A DNA stretch of 64,000 bases from Dyadobacter sp. SG02 (GTDB lineage Bacteria > Bacteroidota > Bacteroidia > Cytophagales > Spirosomataceae): positions 105,450-169,449 of the forward strand of contig NZ_FNYL01000018.1 in assembly GCF_900109045.1 (NCBI RefSeq), given 5' to 3'. Numbering within the stretch: position 1 is the first letter of the stretch; each line of letters starts with the position of its first letter. The position numbers and the translations under genes were made by a program. The notes below the pieces were generated by a model, which saw nothing but the letters and a program-made list of their open reading frames with translations, was not told the origin of the DNA and did no database searches. Positions 46,596 through 54,859 of the stretch are shown here, one piece after another.

Positions 46596-48428
46596 TCAAC
46601 TACTCAGCTTTTGATCAATTACCTCTCTAAAGAAAGCAATCAGCCGCTCGATATGCGTGTCAAAAGCAAAGAAATGCCTCTGATTCCAAAGATTATCCCT
46701 GATAATGCCCATGGATCGATCATCCCCAAGCCTTTCTCCAATTTCATAAAAGTCTTTAAACAGAATGCCGATTTCAAAATCGGCGACTAACTTTTGCGTT
46801 GCGCACAAGTGACCACTATTGTCCTTAAGAAGCATGGGGATGCCCGCTGCTGCAAGAGTAGGAATTCGCGCCGGATAATTAAGCTCATTCCAGGTAGTCC
46901 TTGCGAGCTCTCCATAATTATTGCAATCAAAAATGTGTAACCAACCAGCATCGTATTTTGAAAATTCTTCCGTCCATTCGTCTGGTTCACAGTTATCATG
47001 CATATGAAGATATCCGGGAGCTAACCTATTCGCTTCACTGATCCATCGCGCCCAGAGGTTTTGCTGAAAATTTCCATAAAAATGAAGATGTATATTTTGC
47101 TGCGCGAGCATCGCAACGTGATCGGGATGCAACCCATACGGCCTTCCGGGAACGACAGTATGGAAGGCGCCGTCAGTAGCAGACAGCAACGCTGATTTTG
47201 AATCGCCAAACCAGTCAATTTTAGGAAGATCGCCATCCAGAAGCAGGAATGGTTTGTCTACATTGCCTGTAATCTGATCGAACCATGACTTAGCCGTATC
47301 ATTGAGATAAATCTGGCCATCGGAACACCTGTACAGATCTACTAATTTATCCCATTGCCCGGTTTGCCGGCAGAAGAAGGGACTTTCCTTGAAATGCCAT
47401 ACAAACGGGATCCGGGGAAACTGTCTCATTATGCTGTGCGCCAAAGCTACTGCCCCATAATTAAGAAGACTGTAAATCACATCCGGCTGAATCTGCTCAA
47501 TTTGGTCAACGGAATTCAGGTTATGAATATCTCCGAAAAAGAACGGCCCGACATTACAAAGGAAGCCAGAAGCTTGTATCCAAAGTCCATAAAGCTTATG
47601 GCCATGCTGTTCAAAAGCCAATATCCTCTCAGGGTTAAACGAAAGCTCCCCGACAAGCAAAATTTTAAGTGGGTGCCGCTGTTGTTTCGCTTCAACTTTT
47701 AAAAGCGACGAGGGGAGCGATAATTCATTAACATAGTTCCCCGCACCCACAAATATCACTGGAGCACTAACCCGGTAGTGCTCCTTGTAGGTTTTGAGTC
47801 CCCCTCCATGCAATTCACTAATGATCTTATGGCGCTGTTTTGGATGATTCACCCATTCAGCCGTTACTAGTCCTGTCTCAACGAATTTCCCTTCTTCCTG
47901 TAGGTCATCCCAGAACATCAGGTCTAAATCGGAGGTGACCAATTCTGTCCGTTCGAGCCAGCGACGCGATGTTTTCCTGTGCATGACCTGAACCAATTGA
48001 AGGCTTGCATTCTCAACCCTGCCAGTACTATACCTGCCAGAACTGGTATTTAGCGATTCGTTATAGGAATGAACAATCCCCGAACAAGCCAAATAAGCAT
48101 CATTGACCATTATTGTTTCCCGAAGTATTGCTAAATGGTTTGAAAAATAAACGTCATCCGAAGGAAGGTAAGCAACCAGTTCGTTGGAGGCCATTTCAAG
48201 ACCTCTATTAAGGCTTGCACCCAGACCGATATTGTGATCATTACGAACATAAATCACTCGCGGATCCGACAAATGCCACTCGACAATCTGTTCGGTATGA
48301 TCAGTCGAACCATCATTTATAATTATCAGCTCCCATTGGCCGAACGTCTGAGCCTTTAAGCTGTTAATCGCCCTATTAATAAAAGCTGCCTGATTATAAG
48401 TCGGCATCAATACCGAAACCTTGTTCAT
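46596..48428 (-). CDS. Glycosyltransferase, GT2 domain fused to a GT4-like domain
   Basis: 610 residues. Residues 1-215 are a GT-A family 2 domain, with VSVLMPTYNQAAFINRAINS, IIINDGSTDHTEQI and the metal-binding YLPSDDVYFSN. Residues about 245-605 look like a GT-B family (GT1/GT4-like) glycosyltransferase: the segment VIYSLLNYGAVALAHSIMRQ, then LHFYGNFQQN and RTTWNELNYPARIPTLAAAG where the nucleotide-sugar site is expected. A cytoplasmic enzyme adding two sugars in sequence is plausible. It is encoded between a GT90 gene and the export genes. Confidence 0.8.
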   Translation of the reverse strand: MNKVSVLMPTYNQAAFINRAINSLKAQTFGQWELIIINDGSTDHTEQIVEWHLSDPRVIYVRNDHNIGLGASLNRGLEMASNELVAYLPSDDVYFSNHLAILRETIMVNDAYLACSGIVHSYNESLNTSSGRYSTGRVENASLQLVQVMHRKTSRRWLERTELVTSDLDLMFWDDLQEEGKFVETGLVTAEWVNHPKQRHKIISELHGGGLKTYKEHYRVSAPVIFVGAGNYVNELSLPSSLLKVEAKQQRHPLKILLVGELSFNPERILAFEQHGHKLYGLWIQASGFLCNVGPFFFGDIHNLNSVDQIEQIQPDVIYSLLNYGAVALAHSIMRQFPRIPFVWHFKESPFFCRQTGQWDKLVDLYRCSDGQIYLNDTAKSWFDQITGNVDKPFLLLDGDLPKIDWFGDSKSALLSATDGAFHTVVPGRPYGLHPDHVAMLAQQNIHLHFYGNFQQNLWARWISEANRLAPGYLHMHDNCEPDEWTEEFSKYDAGWLHIFDCNNYGELARTTWNELNYPARIPTLAAAGIPMLLKDNSGHLCATQKLVADFEIGILFKDFYEIGERLGDDRSMGIIRDNLWNQRHFFAFDTHIERLIAFFREVIDQKLSS

Positions 48429-48452
48429 AGATTTACTATTTTCAAATCACCT

Positions 48453-49286
48453 TTATATGTTTTCAATTATTGCCTTTGCAAAGTACTCCACGGCAGCCCG
48501 CCGGCTCAAATATTGGATGGCAAATTCTTTGGCATTCTTCGCAATTTGCTGGGCCTCCGAAGGGTGATTATCAGCCCAGGTTATCTTGGCAAGTAAATCA
48601 TGTAGGTGCTCGGCAACGGGAATAAAATGCTCATAAGGGACTAGTTGGTCATAGAAATACTCCCTATTATTTTGCTGGCGATCCACCAAAAAAAGAGTTC
48701 GATTGCTATGCAAGAGAAACTTCAGCCTTCCACTGAACCCGGCAGCGCCACAATCAATCAAATATTTGTATTTAGTATGGTCTTCAAGGCTGACGTAATG
48801 TGTAAACCTATGCTTATGCCCCTTGGAGTAGTCTCTTAGCCAGTTCATAGGAATGATCCTGAGTCGCTCCGCATTCTGAATCCCCAGCGAAATCAGTTTA
48901 AATCGTAATTCTTGTGTCCTTGGATTCCCAATCCAGAAGAGCTTTTCAGAAACTGGCGGTTCCTGGGAATTTACCAAAATCATTGAGGTCGTGCGCTCAT
49001 AGTCGTCGATCCCACATTCAATCCATTTATCGAATGTAAAATCAGGACACACTATCACATTCTCTGAGCGTGTAAAGCCAAAAGTCACCTTACCGGTCAC
49101 GCTGCACGCAATATCATCTGTTGATATAAAAAAACTCTTCCCCCTGATTTTTGTAGGCTCTACTAGCTCAAAGGCCGACTTACATAACAGGGTTACACTT
49201 TGATTTCTCGATTCATAACCACCATGGGAAATAAACGCAACAGCACCATCCGGGCTAACTGTCACCTCGACAAATGACCCGTTCAT
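48453..49286 (-). CDS. GT90 (CAP10-like) glycosyltransferase
   Basis: 277 residues. The C-terminal 120 carry the family pattern: HTKYKYLIDCGAAGFSGRLK, FLLHSNRTLFLVDRQ, then YDQLVPYEHFIPVAEHLHDL and WADNHPSEAQQIAKNAKEFA. Family 90 members transfer xylose, glucose or mannose to polysaccharides, lipopolysaccharide or protein serines. At 277 residues it is short for the family, but the catalytic C-terminal half is complete. Its start overlaps the end of the GT4 gene by 4 bases. Confidence 0.75.
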   Translation of the reverse strand: MNGSFVEVTVSPDGAVAFISHGGYESRNQSVTLLCKSAFELVEPTKIRGKSFFISTDDIACSVTGKVTFGFTRSENVIVCPDFTFDKWIECGIDDYERTTSMILVNSQEPPVSEKLFWIGNPRTQELRFKLISLGIQNAERLRIIPMNWLRDYSKGHKHRFTHYVSLEDHTKYKYLIDCGAAGFSGRLKFLLHSNRTLFLVDRQQNNREYFYDQLVPYEHFIPVAEHLHDLLAKITWADNHPSEAQQIAKNAKEFAIQYLSRRAAVEYFAKAIIENI

Positions 49287-50584
49287 TGGTTGACAACTTC
49301 GTGACCAACAAAAAATGATCTGAAAACTTTGTCATACGCTGCACACATTCGTTCGGAAGTAAACATGTCAGTTGCTTTTAGATACGCATTGGTTGCCAAT
49401 TGTGAGGCCAACGCCTCGTCCTCTAAAATTTTGAACAATCTCTCGCACAGCTCTTCGTCGGAAAAGAAAATCAGCTGATTTTCGTCATAGTGCACAGGTA
49501 GCTTTAGCGCATCGAAATCTGCTTCAAACATTTCATCCAAGCCCTCTACCGAACTGACGACCACAGGCAACCGGTGATAACGCATTTCGATCGAAGATAT
49601 ACTGCACTGCTCCTGCGTAGACGGCATTACGCCCACGTCTGCGATAGCATACATTTCATTGATACACTGTTGGCTAAGCTTACCTGTAAAAATGACCGAA
49701 GACCAGAAGGGAGCGGCCAATGACAAGCTTTCCTGAATTTTACCACCTCCGATAACCAATAGTCTGGCATTTGGCACCTTCGGCAGTAATAGTTTGAACG
49801 CTCTGATCAAATAATCTACTCCTTTTTCATCAGCTATTCTTCCGCAAAAAAGAATAATCTTCTCAGTCTGTCCAAAGCCATATTTCTTACGTAGTTCTGC
49901 CCTCCGTGTGCGTTCGGAACGAGTACTCGAAGGCAGCCCATTGTAAATGGTCATTATTTTTGCGGCAGGAATGTTGAGAACATCTACAAAGAAACGTTCC
50001 GCCTGATACGTAACAGTGATTACGAAATCCGACAAGTTTGCAAGGTTGGCCTGATAAACTGTCCCCCTGAAGGCCGCTGGATGAAGTTTGAAATTCCTGC
50101 GCTGCCACTGAGTAGCAAAATAATCGTAAGAGGTCTTCAGACATGCCTTCCAGGTAAAGTTATGATGAACATAAACAAGATGCCCGCTAAGGCTGCGCTT
50201 TAGCTCCGCAGCAAGTTCATAGTGCACAACAGAATTACAGAGAAAGACCAAATGCTTCCTCCCACGAAGAATTGGAAAGACTATCTCACTTATTCTTTTA
50301 GCATAGACTTTTTGGATAAACGAATCGTCGTCGGTGAAAAAAATTTGATTCTCAGGCTGAGGTATCTCTATAATTTCAACATTTCCCTCAAATCTATGAT
50401 CGATCGATCCGATGTCCTTAGAATCAACCCTGAGCAATATAAGATCATACCCGGAACACGACGAGAAATAATCCATTAAATATCGGGCGTGCGAGCCCAT
50501 ACCGAAATTTCCGGTCCTGATCCCGCAGTAAAGAAGCACAAGCGTTACGTCTTTGCCAGCCGGTGTTGATGAATTAATAGTCAT
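49283..50584 (-). CDS. GT4 family glycosyltransferase
   Basis: 433 residues of GT-B fold. The N-terminal half begins VTLVLLYCGIRTGNFGMGSH; the C-terminal Rossmann domain has IILFCGRIADEKGVDYLIRA, ARLLVIGGGKIQESLSL, VGVMPSTQEQCSISSIEMRY and the donor-binding PVVVSSVEGLDEMFE. Bacteroidota peptide-modification loci often carry a GT4 with a similar N-terminus (TIGR04157 type); whether this one belongs there needs a profile search. It follows the LanC-like gene by 35 bases and overlaps the GT90 gene. Confidence 0.88.
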   Translation of the reverse strand: MTINSSTPAGKDVTLVLLYCGIRTGNFGMGSHARYLMDYFSSCSGYDLILLRVDSKDIGSIDHRFEGNVEIIEIPQPENQIFFTDDDSFIQKVYAKRISEIVFPILRGRKHLVFLCNSVVHYELAAELKRSLSGHLVYVHHNFTWKACLKTSYDYFATQWQRRNFKLHPAAFRGTVYQANLANLSDFVITVTYQAERFFVDVLNIPAAKIMTIYNGLPSSTRSERTRRAELRKKYGFGQTEKIILFCGRIADEKGVDYLIRAFKLLLPKVPNARLLVIGGGKIQESLSLAAPFWSSVIFTGKLSQQCINEMYAIADVGVMPSTQEQCSISSIEMRYHRLPVVVSSVEGLDEMFEADFDALKLPVHYDENQLIFFSDEELCERLFKILEDEALASQLATNAYLKATDMFTSERMCAAYDKVFRSFFVGHEVVNQ

Positions 50585-50619
50585 ACTACCTATCGCTAAA
50601 TTTCAAGAAAGCCACTCAC

Positions 50620-51666
50620 TTAATACCCCAGAATACCCAGCCACCTGAATTCGCCTTCCAAGGCAGCTCTAAGAGAAAGAGCTGTACCATCCGCCCCACC
50701 GGCCATTCCAATTCTTACGGAACGCCGCCCGGCATCATACGGAAAAAGCGATGGCAAAGCGTATCTTTCGAATTTACTAAGTGCAAACTCAATCAGTCGG
50801 TCGTAGACTTGTTGACAAGCGGAAATGCCCCGAAAGTGATGTGTATATCGTAGAAGAGCAGCGTAAAAAATTGCTTCCTTAAAATTGACATTTACTTTCG
50901 AAACTATACACCAATCACAGTATTTCGCAAAATCGACAGCGATTTTTTCGGCGTAACCTGAATTTGCCAGTAAGCCAGACCTGCAATTCAGCAATACGAA
51001 CCACAAAGGCACCTCACGCCAGTTCATCTCTCGCGAACTAATATTTTGAATCATTGATGACAAAATATGAAATACCCCGGGCATTAGCTCAGCAGGTAAA
51101 AACCCGGCTGCCGCCACGCCAGACAAAAATAAATAGACCCCCGGCGCGCCGTCCCACAATGAATTGTTTCCAAGGAGCAGCCCAAACGCTTCGGAAGATT
51201 TAGTGATTTGTTCAACTAGATATATCAACGAGCCACTGATACGTGCCCGGTCACTAGCTGACAGATTTCCCGACCACAAACGAGATAGCAGATAAAGTCC
51301 ATAGCCACTAAGTCCATTCCCAAGAGTCAGGTCCGCACATAAGTCCGCCTTTATCGTTTTAAGCAGATACGGTTCGAAGTCTTCAACAACCTGATTGACT
51401 TCAATTTGCATTACCCCTGTGCGGCTCAAATACTCCAGAAGGCAGCCAACCCCAGCGATACCGTCTGCAAAATTCAATGGGGTATGCTGTGAAATCTGGG
51501 AAAGAATTTCCTCCAGAAAAATAAAGCTTATCTCCTCTCGATAGTATTCGTCCTGAACTGAGCTCAAATACAGCACCGCTCCCGCCTTGCCATTGGCAAT
51601 CCCGATGTTATCCGAAAAAGATGCATTCAAATGCAAATACGAGGTAAATAGCTTCTCTTGATACAT
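50620..51666 (-). CDS. LanC-like protein lacking the canonical zinc ligands
   Basis: 348 residues with the repeating Gly-rich pattern of the lanthionine-cyclase (alpha/alpha)6 barrel: IGIANGKAGAVLYLSS, NFADGIAGVGCLLEYLSR, LTLGNGLSGYGLYLLSR, SLWDGAPGVYLFLSGVA, LNCRSGLLANSGYAE and IGMAGGADGTALSLRAAL. True LanC enzymes bind zinc through a W-C-Y-G Cys and a C-H-G Cys-His pair. Here the first is WDG and the second is NCRSG with no His, so a classical zinc site is absent. It may bind a peptide or act in an unknown way. It lies between the DUF1573 lipoprotein and the GT4 gene. Confidence 0.8.
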   Translation of the reverse strand: MYQEKLFTSYLHLNASFSDNIGIANGKAGAVLYLSSVQDEYYREEISFIFLEEILSQISQHTPLNFADGIAGVGCLLEYLSRTGVMQIEVNQVVEDFEPYLLKTIKADLCADLTLGNGLSGYGLYLLSRLWSGNLSASDRARISGSLIYLVEQITKSSEAFGLLLGNNSLWDGAPGVYLFLSGVAAAGFLPAELMPGVFHILSSMIQNISSREMNWREVPLWFVLLNCRSGLLANSGYAEKIAVDFAKYCDWCIVSKVNVNFKEAIFYAALLRYTHHFRGISACQQVYDRLIEFALSKFERYALPSLFPYDAGRRSVRIGMAGGADGTALSLRAALEGEFRWLGILGY

Positions 51667-51776
51667 TACGTCTATGGCCTGACTTTACTCAATTTAACAA
51701 AAAACCGCCAGCTGCCTTGTAAATCCGGTTCGAATCCCCACGAGCCCACACAACCCAAAAAACAGGACAATTCCGC

Positions 51777-52139
51777 TTATACAATTTTTCCACGGATAAC
51801 AAGTGTGATCGGTTTGGCAGTATTTGCCTTTATGTAGACCAATTTTTGGTAGATCCCAGTATTACTGTTATCGTAATTGACCTTTATGACTGTGCTGCCC
51901 GAAGGTGGAACCCTTAGGGTTGACCAATCAACCAACGTACATTGACAGTCCATGGAAACATCCTCAATGACAAATGGAAGTGATCCCACATTTGAGATCT
52001 TAAATGAAGCCACCTTAATTTCACTCTGAGCGTAAGTGCCCAGGTCAACTAATTCACGATCAATTCTGACCTCAGCGAACTCCTTATCAGTCCGGGAACA
52101 GGCAAAAAATGCCAAGAATATCAAGAGGTAGCTCTTCAT
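51777..52139 (-). CDS. DUF1573 domain lipoprotein
   Basis: 120 residues. The signal and lipobox are MKSYLLIFLAFFACSRTDKE. The mature part is a single Ig-like DUF1573 domain with ISNVGSLPFVIEDVSMDCQC, then PPSGSTVIKVNYDNSNTGIY and VYIKANTAKPITLVIRGKIV. The role of the family is not known; in Bacteroidota it commonly accompanies beta-propeller lipoproteins and small NVEALA-type peptides. Its ATG overlaps the upstream stop codon (ATGA), showing translational coupling. Confidence 0.88.
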   Translation of the reverse strand: MKSYLLIFLAFFACSRTDKEFAEVRIDRELVDLGTYAQSEIKVASFKISNVGSLPFVIEDVSMDCQCTLVDWSTLRVPPSGSTVIKVNYDNSNTGIYQKLVYIKANTAKPITLVIRGKIV

Positions 52140-53290
52140 CGCATTTTAGGTTGAAAAAAAACAATAATTGGATTATCAGTCTCTTTGTGCGTTGATAGTT
52201 TTGCGAACATTTCTGCGCTTTCTTCTTTAATTCTGCTCAACAACTCCGGGTTCCTACTTGGCAGGAAATATTCTGAATTAAGCATCGAAATCAATGTATT
52301 TCCGTAAAAACTCCTAGGTTGATTTAAAAATCTAGCAAATGAACCTTTCCTAAAATAATCCTCAGAAAGCAAAAGACTATCTCGCTTAAAGTAAAAGTAC
52401 TTTTTAAGCGTCATAGATTCTGCCAACGTAAACGATAAAACTTTATCTGTTTCAACAAAACCAGATTGCACAAAAGTCCAATCTTTTCTTGTCTCAAAAT
52501 TCTGCTTATGGACAGGAAAACTTTCCCAATCTCTGGACTTGCTGACATCGAAGTCAAGGTGGTATTTTGGCAACACATCGCCATTCCCATTAATCTGATA
52601 CAAAGTATCGTTAAATGCCTTCCCAAATAAAACACCGCCTCTATTGTGGGCCACATAACCCGTAAATCCAAAAGCATGTGTTTCTGAACTTTTATAGGGA
52701 GCCAACATCTTTACTATTTCTCCATCACTATCAGTAATCACCAAATTGTTCTTTCCTACCCTCTCACTTTCATTAAAATTAATATAAAAAGCTATGCTAT
52801 TTTTATCAATCGGAGACATGTAGTAGGCAAAAAATGGCAATTGTATTTTTTTTACAAATTTTCCATCGAATGAATACACCATAATCCCCCTACCAGAATC
52901 CGAATAGAGCCAAATAGTTCGATCAAATTCATTTAACGAAAAGTCGCTTATTTTGGTAAACTCCCCCTCACCTTGCCCAATTTTGCCTATCGAAAACTTA
53001 TATTTTCCATAAAAATCAAATACTTTCAAAGCAGAATATTTCCTATCGAAAACAAACAATGAAGAATCATAAACACCCACTTTTGTTACCTCTGCGAGCA
53101 TGGACGCACTGTCTGTTTCTAATTGAATAACTTTTTCTACCTCAAAATAATCTCCAAATTTCCCCGAATGACTCTTATCAACACCTGAAAAATCGATAGT
53201 TGTAACTGTCGTAAATTTTCCTGTCGAATCCCGGTTAGAGCAGGAACAATATGAGCAACAAATAGCTATAAAAAATAAGTAGGTTCTCAT
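52136..53290 (-). CDS. 6-bladed beta-propeller lipoprotein
   Basis: 384 residues. The signal and lipobox are FFIAICCSYCSCSNRDSTG. The protein matches the 6-bladed beta-propeller family of Bacteroidota (DUF5128 type): EVEKVIQLETDSASMLAEVT, DSSLFVFDRKYSALKVFDF, YGKYKFSIGKIGQGEGEFTK and NEFDRTIWLYSDSGRGIMVY are successive blades. It is exposed in the periplasm or on the surface. It lies directly after the small peptide gene, the usual arrangement for NVEALA-type peptides, and overlaps the DUF1573 gene. Confidence 0.88.
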   Translation of the reverse strand: MRTYLFFIAICCSYCSCSNRDSTGKFTTVTTIDFSGVDKSHSGKFGDYFEVEKVIQLETDSASMLAEVTKVGVYDSSLFVFDRKYSALKVFDFYGKYKFSIGKIGQGEGEFTKISDFSLNEFDRTIWLYSDSGRGIMVYSFDGKFVKKIQLPFFAYYMSPIDKNSIAFYINFNESERVGKNNLVITDSDGEIVKMLAPYKSSETHAFGFTGYVAHNRGGVLFGKAFNDTLYQINGNGDVLPKYHLDFDVSKSRDWESFPVHKQNFETRKDWTFVQSGFVETDKVLSFTLAESMTLKKYFYFKRDSLLLSEDYFRKGSFARFLNQPRSFYGNTLISMLNSEYFLPSRNPELLSRIKEESAEMFAKLSTHKETDNPIIVFFQPKMR

Positions 53291-53395
53291 TCAAAACACG
53301 ATCGGCTATGAAGTAAAAAATAAACTCATAAGAAAGCGTCGCGCAATGTCGAAAACATGCAACGCGATCACTTTCTCAAAGATAGCTAGGCCATA

Positions 53396-53662
53396 TTAGC
53401 CACAAGGGTTGGGCGTACAATATTGGGTTCCCGGGCCGCAAGTATTCCCAGATCCAACATATTTCCACTCATTATCAATCAGTTCGTAGCAGCTTTCCTC
53501 ATATATTTTAAACTCCGGTTTATCGGAGCCCCCTCCTCCACTACCGCTTGACTGGGCCTCTCCGTCGAAGGACGCAACCAGACCAACAGCCATCACTACT
53601 GCGCTGGTACCCAGCATAATTTTACGCAAAACCCGGCTTTTTGTAACTTCTGACTTTTCCAT
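53396..53662 (-). CDS. Small secreted peptide, NVEALA-like, with four Cys
   Basis: 88 residues from ATG at 53662 (an upstream TTG frame adds 8). A basic N-terminus and hydrophobic core (KIMLGTSAVVMAVGLVASF) make a signal peptide. After GEAQ follow a Gly/Ser linker and a C-terminal module with four Cys: EESCYELIDNEWKYV then GNTCGPGTQYCTPNPCG. The size, export signal and position before a beta-propeller lipoprotein gene match NVEALA-type peptides. Its nearness to LanC-like and glycosyltransferase genes makes it the best candidate substrate of the cluster. No double-Gly peptidase is encoded nearby. Confidence 0.75.
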   Translation of the reverse strand: MEKSEVTKSRVLRKIMLGTSAVVMAVGLVASFDGEAQSSGSGGGGSDKPEFKIYEESCYELIDNEWKYVGSGNTCGPGTQYCTPNPCG

Positions 53663-53761
53663 GAAATTAAATTGTTTAAGTGACAACTAAACTGCACTGG
53701 GCCAAAAGTAAGAACAAAACAAATTATCAATATACCTATTTTAAATTATAAAAAAGGCATT

Positions 53762-54409
53762 TTAAAGCACTTCCGCTACAACCCAAGACGTGAATGGAAC
53801 AAGGTGATCAATTAGCGAATTCTTGCCTCCTGTCACGCCAAGTTTTTCTTTTATATTCTTACGATGCCCCTCGATAGTTTGCTGCGATCTGGATAGTCTT
53901 TCTGTAATACATTTATTACTATATCCTCCCAGAATTAACGAGGTGATTTTTAACTCTGTTTTAGAGAGCCTTCGCAAAGCATGATCCTTCGGAGGGAAAT
54001 GACCAACAACTGCTTGAATACATGGTGATATATAGGGTAATTGCTTTGCATTACGGATTGTTGGCAACAAGTGTAGCCTGGCATCAACCACATGTAGAAT
54101 TGTCGTTAAGCACCTGGCCCTTAGCTTCGCAATCTCAATTGGGCAGATATCAGGAATCAGCGAGATAAAGTGCGCCCCACCAGTTGATTTCTGCAATTTA
54201 CAGATCCAGTCCACCAAACCGGCTGGTTGCATGGTATGGCCAAGTATGATAAAATTTGGATTTAATTCGTTGCATGCTTCAAGAATGTGATCCTGGTGAG
54301 ATATATGTCGAAATTCTAAGTCAACTTCTTTTGAAAGTAGTCCGATCAGTGCCTCAGTTTGTAGTGAATCATTATTAGCGATTAATACCTTTGCAAATGC
54401 TTTTTTCAT
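53762..54409 (-). CDS. LuxR-family regulator with degenerate receiver domain
   Basis: 215 residues. Residues 5-120 have the fold pattern of a response-regulator receiver (VLIANNDSLQTEALIGLL), but the phosphoacceptor strand reads NPNFIILGHTMQPAG, with Gly in place of the Asp. The C-terminal LuxR helix-turn-helix is LSKTELKITSLILGGYSNKC followed by ITERLSRSQQTIEGHRKNIK. It should bind DNA without canonical phosphorylation. It lies 100 bases upstream of the peptide gene, same strand, and divergent from the second RND gene, so it probably regulates both. Confidence 0.88.
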   Translation of the reverse strand: MKKAFAKVLIANNDSLQTEALIGLLSKEVDLEFRHISHQDHILEACNELNPNFIILGHTMQPAGLVDWICKLQKSTGGAHFISLIPDICPIEIAKLRARCLTTILHVVDARLHLLPTIRNAKQLPYISPCIQAVVGHFPPKDHALRRLSKTELKITSLILGGYSNKCITERLSRSQQTIEGHRKNIKEKLGVTGGKNSLIDHLVPFTSWVVAEVL

Positions 54410-54859
54410 TTAACAGTTGAGTTAAATTTTTTAAACACGGATTAAGAAGGTGCTTTATTAATGTCAGTTATTTGCCTTTTAATTGAAAGTAATATAGGTG
54501 TTCGGTGTTCAACTATGAGAATAATCGTCACCTACTATTTTTTCTTATCCAACAAGGAAGTATTTACTGAATTCTCTAATTAATTTTAGATATTACGCTA
54601 AAAAACAATAAAATATTTTATAATCTCGCAGCTAAGATATTTCTTTGAATATCAAATTCAAGCAATGTAACTGAAAGTAAATGTATGTATACGTATAAAA
54701 AAAAGCAAAGAAAATATTTGATTTAACCAATTTTGCGCAATTTTATTTATAAAGGTCGTTCCGGCATAGTTTCCCTGGTAAAATTGGTCAAAAACAATAT
54801 CAGATAAATTGTCTTTAAAGATCACTCATCGACGTCGCAGGTGGTCAAAAGATTCGCAT
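54410..54859. other. Divergent intergenic region with presumed promoters
   Basis: About 450 very AT-rich bases separate the LuxR-type regulator and the RND-like gene, which are transcribed away from each other. Promoters for both must be here. I see no strong palindrome or repeat to mark an operator. Confidence 0.4.

Noticed and set aside
50620..53662. A classical lanthipeptide cluster
   Set aside because: No dehydratase (LanB, LanM, LanKC) and no C39-ABC exporter are encoded, and the LanC-like protein lacks its zinc ligands.
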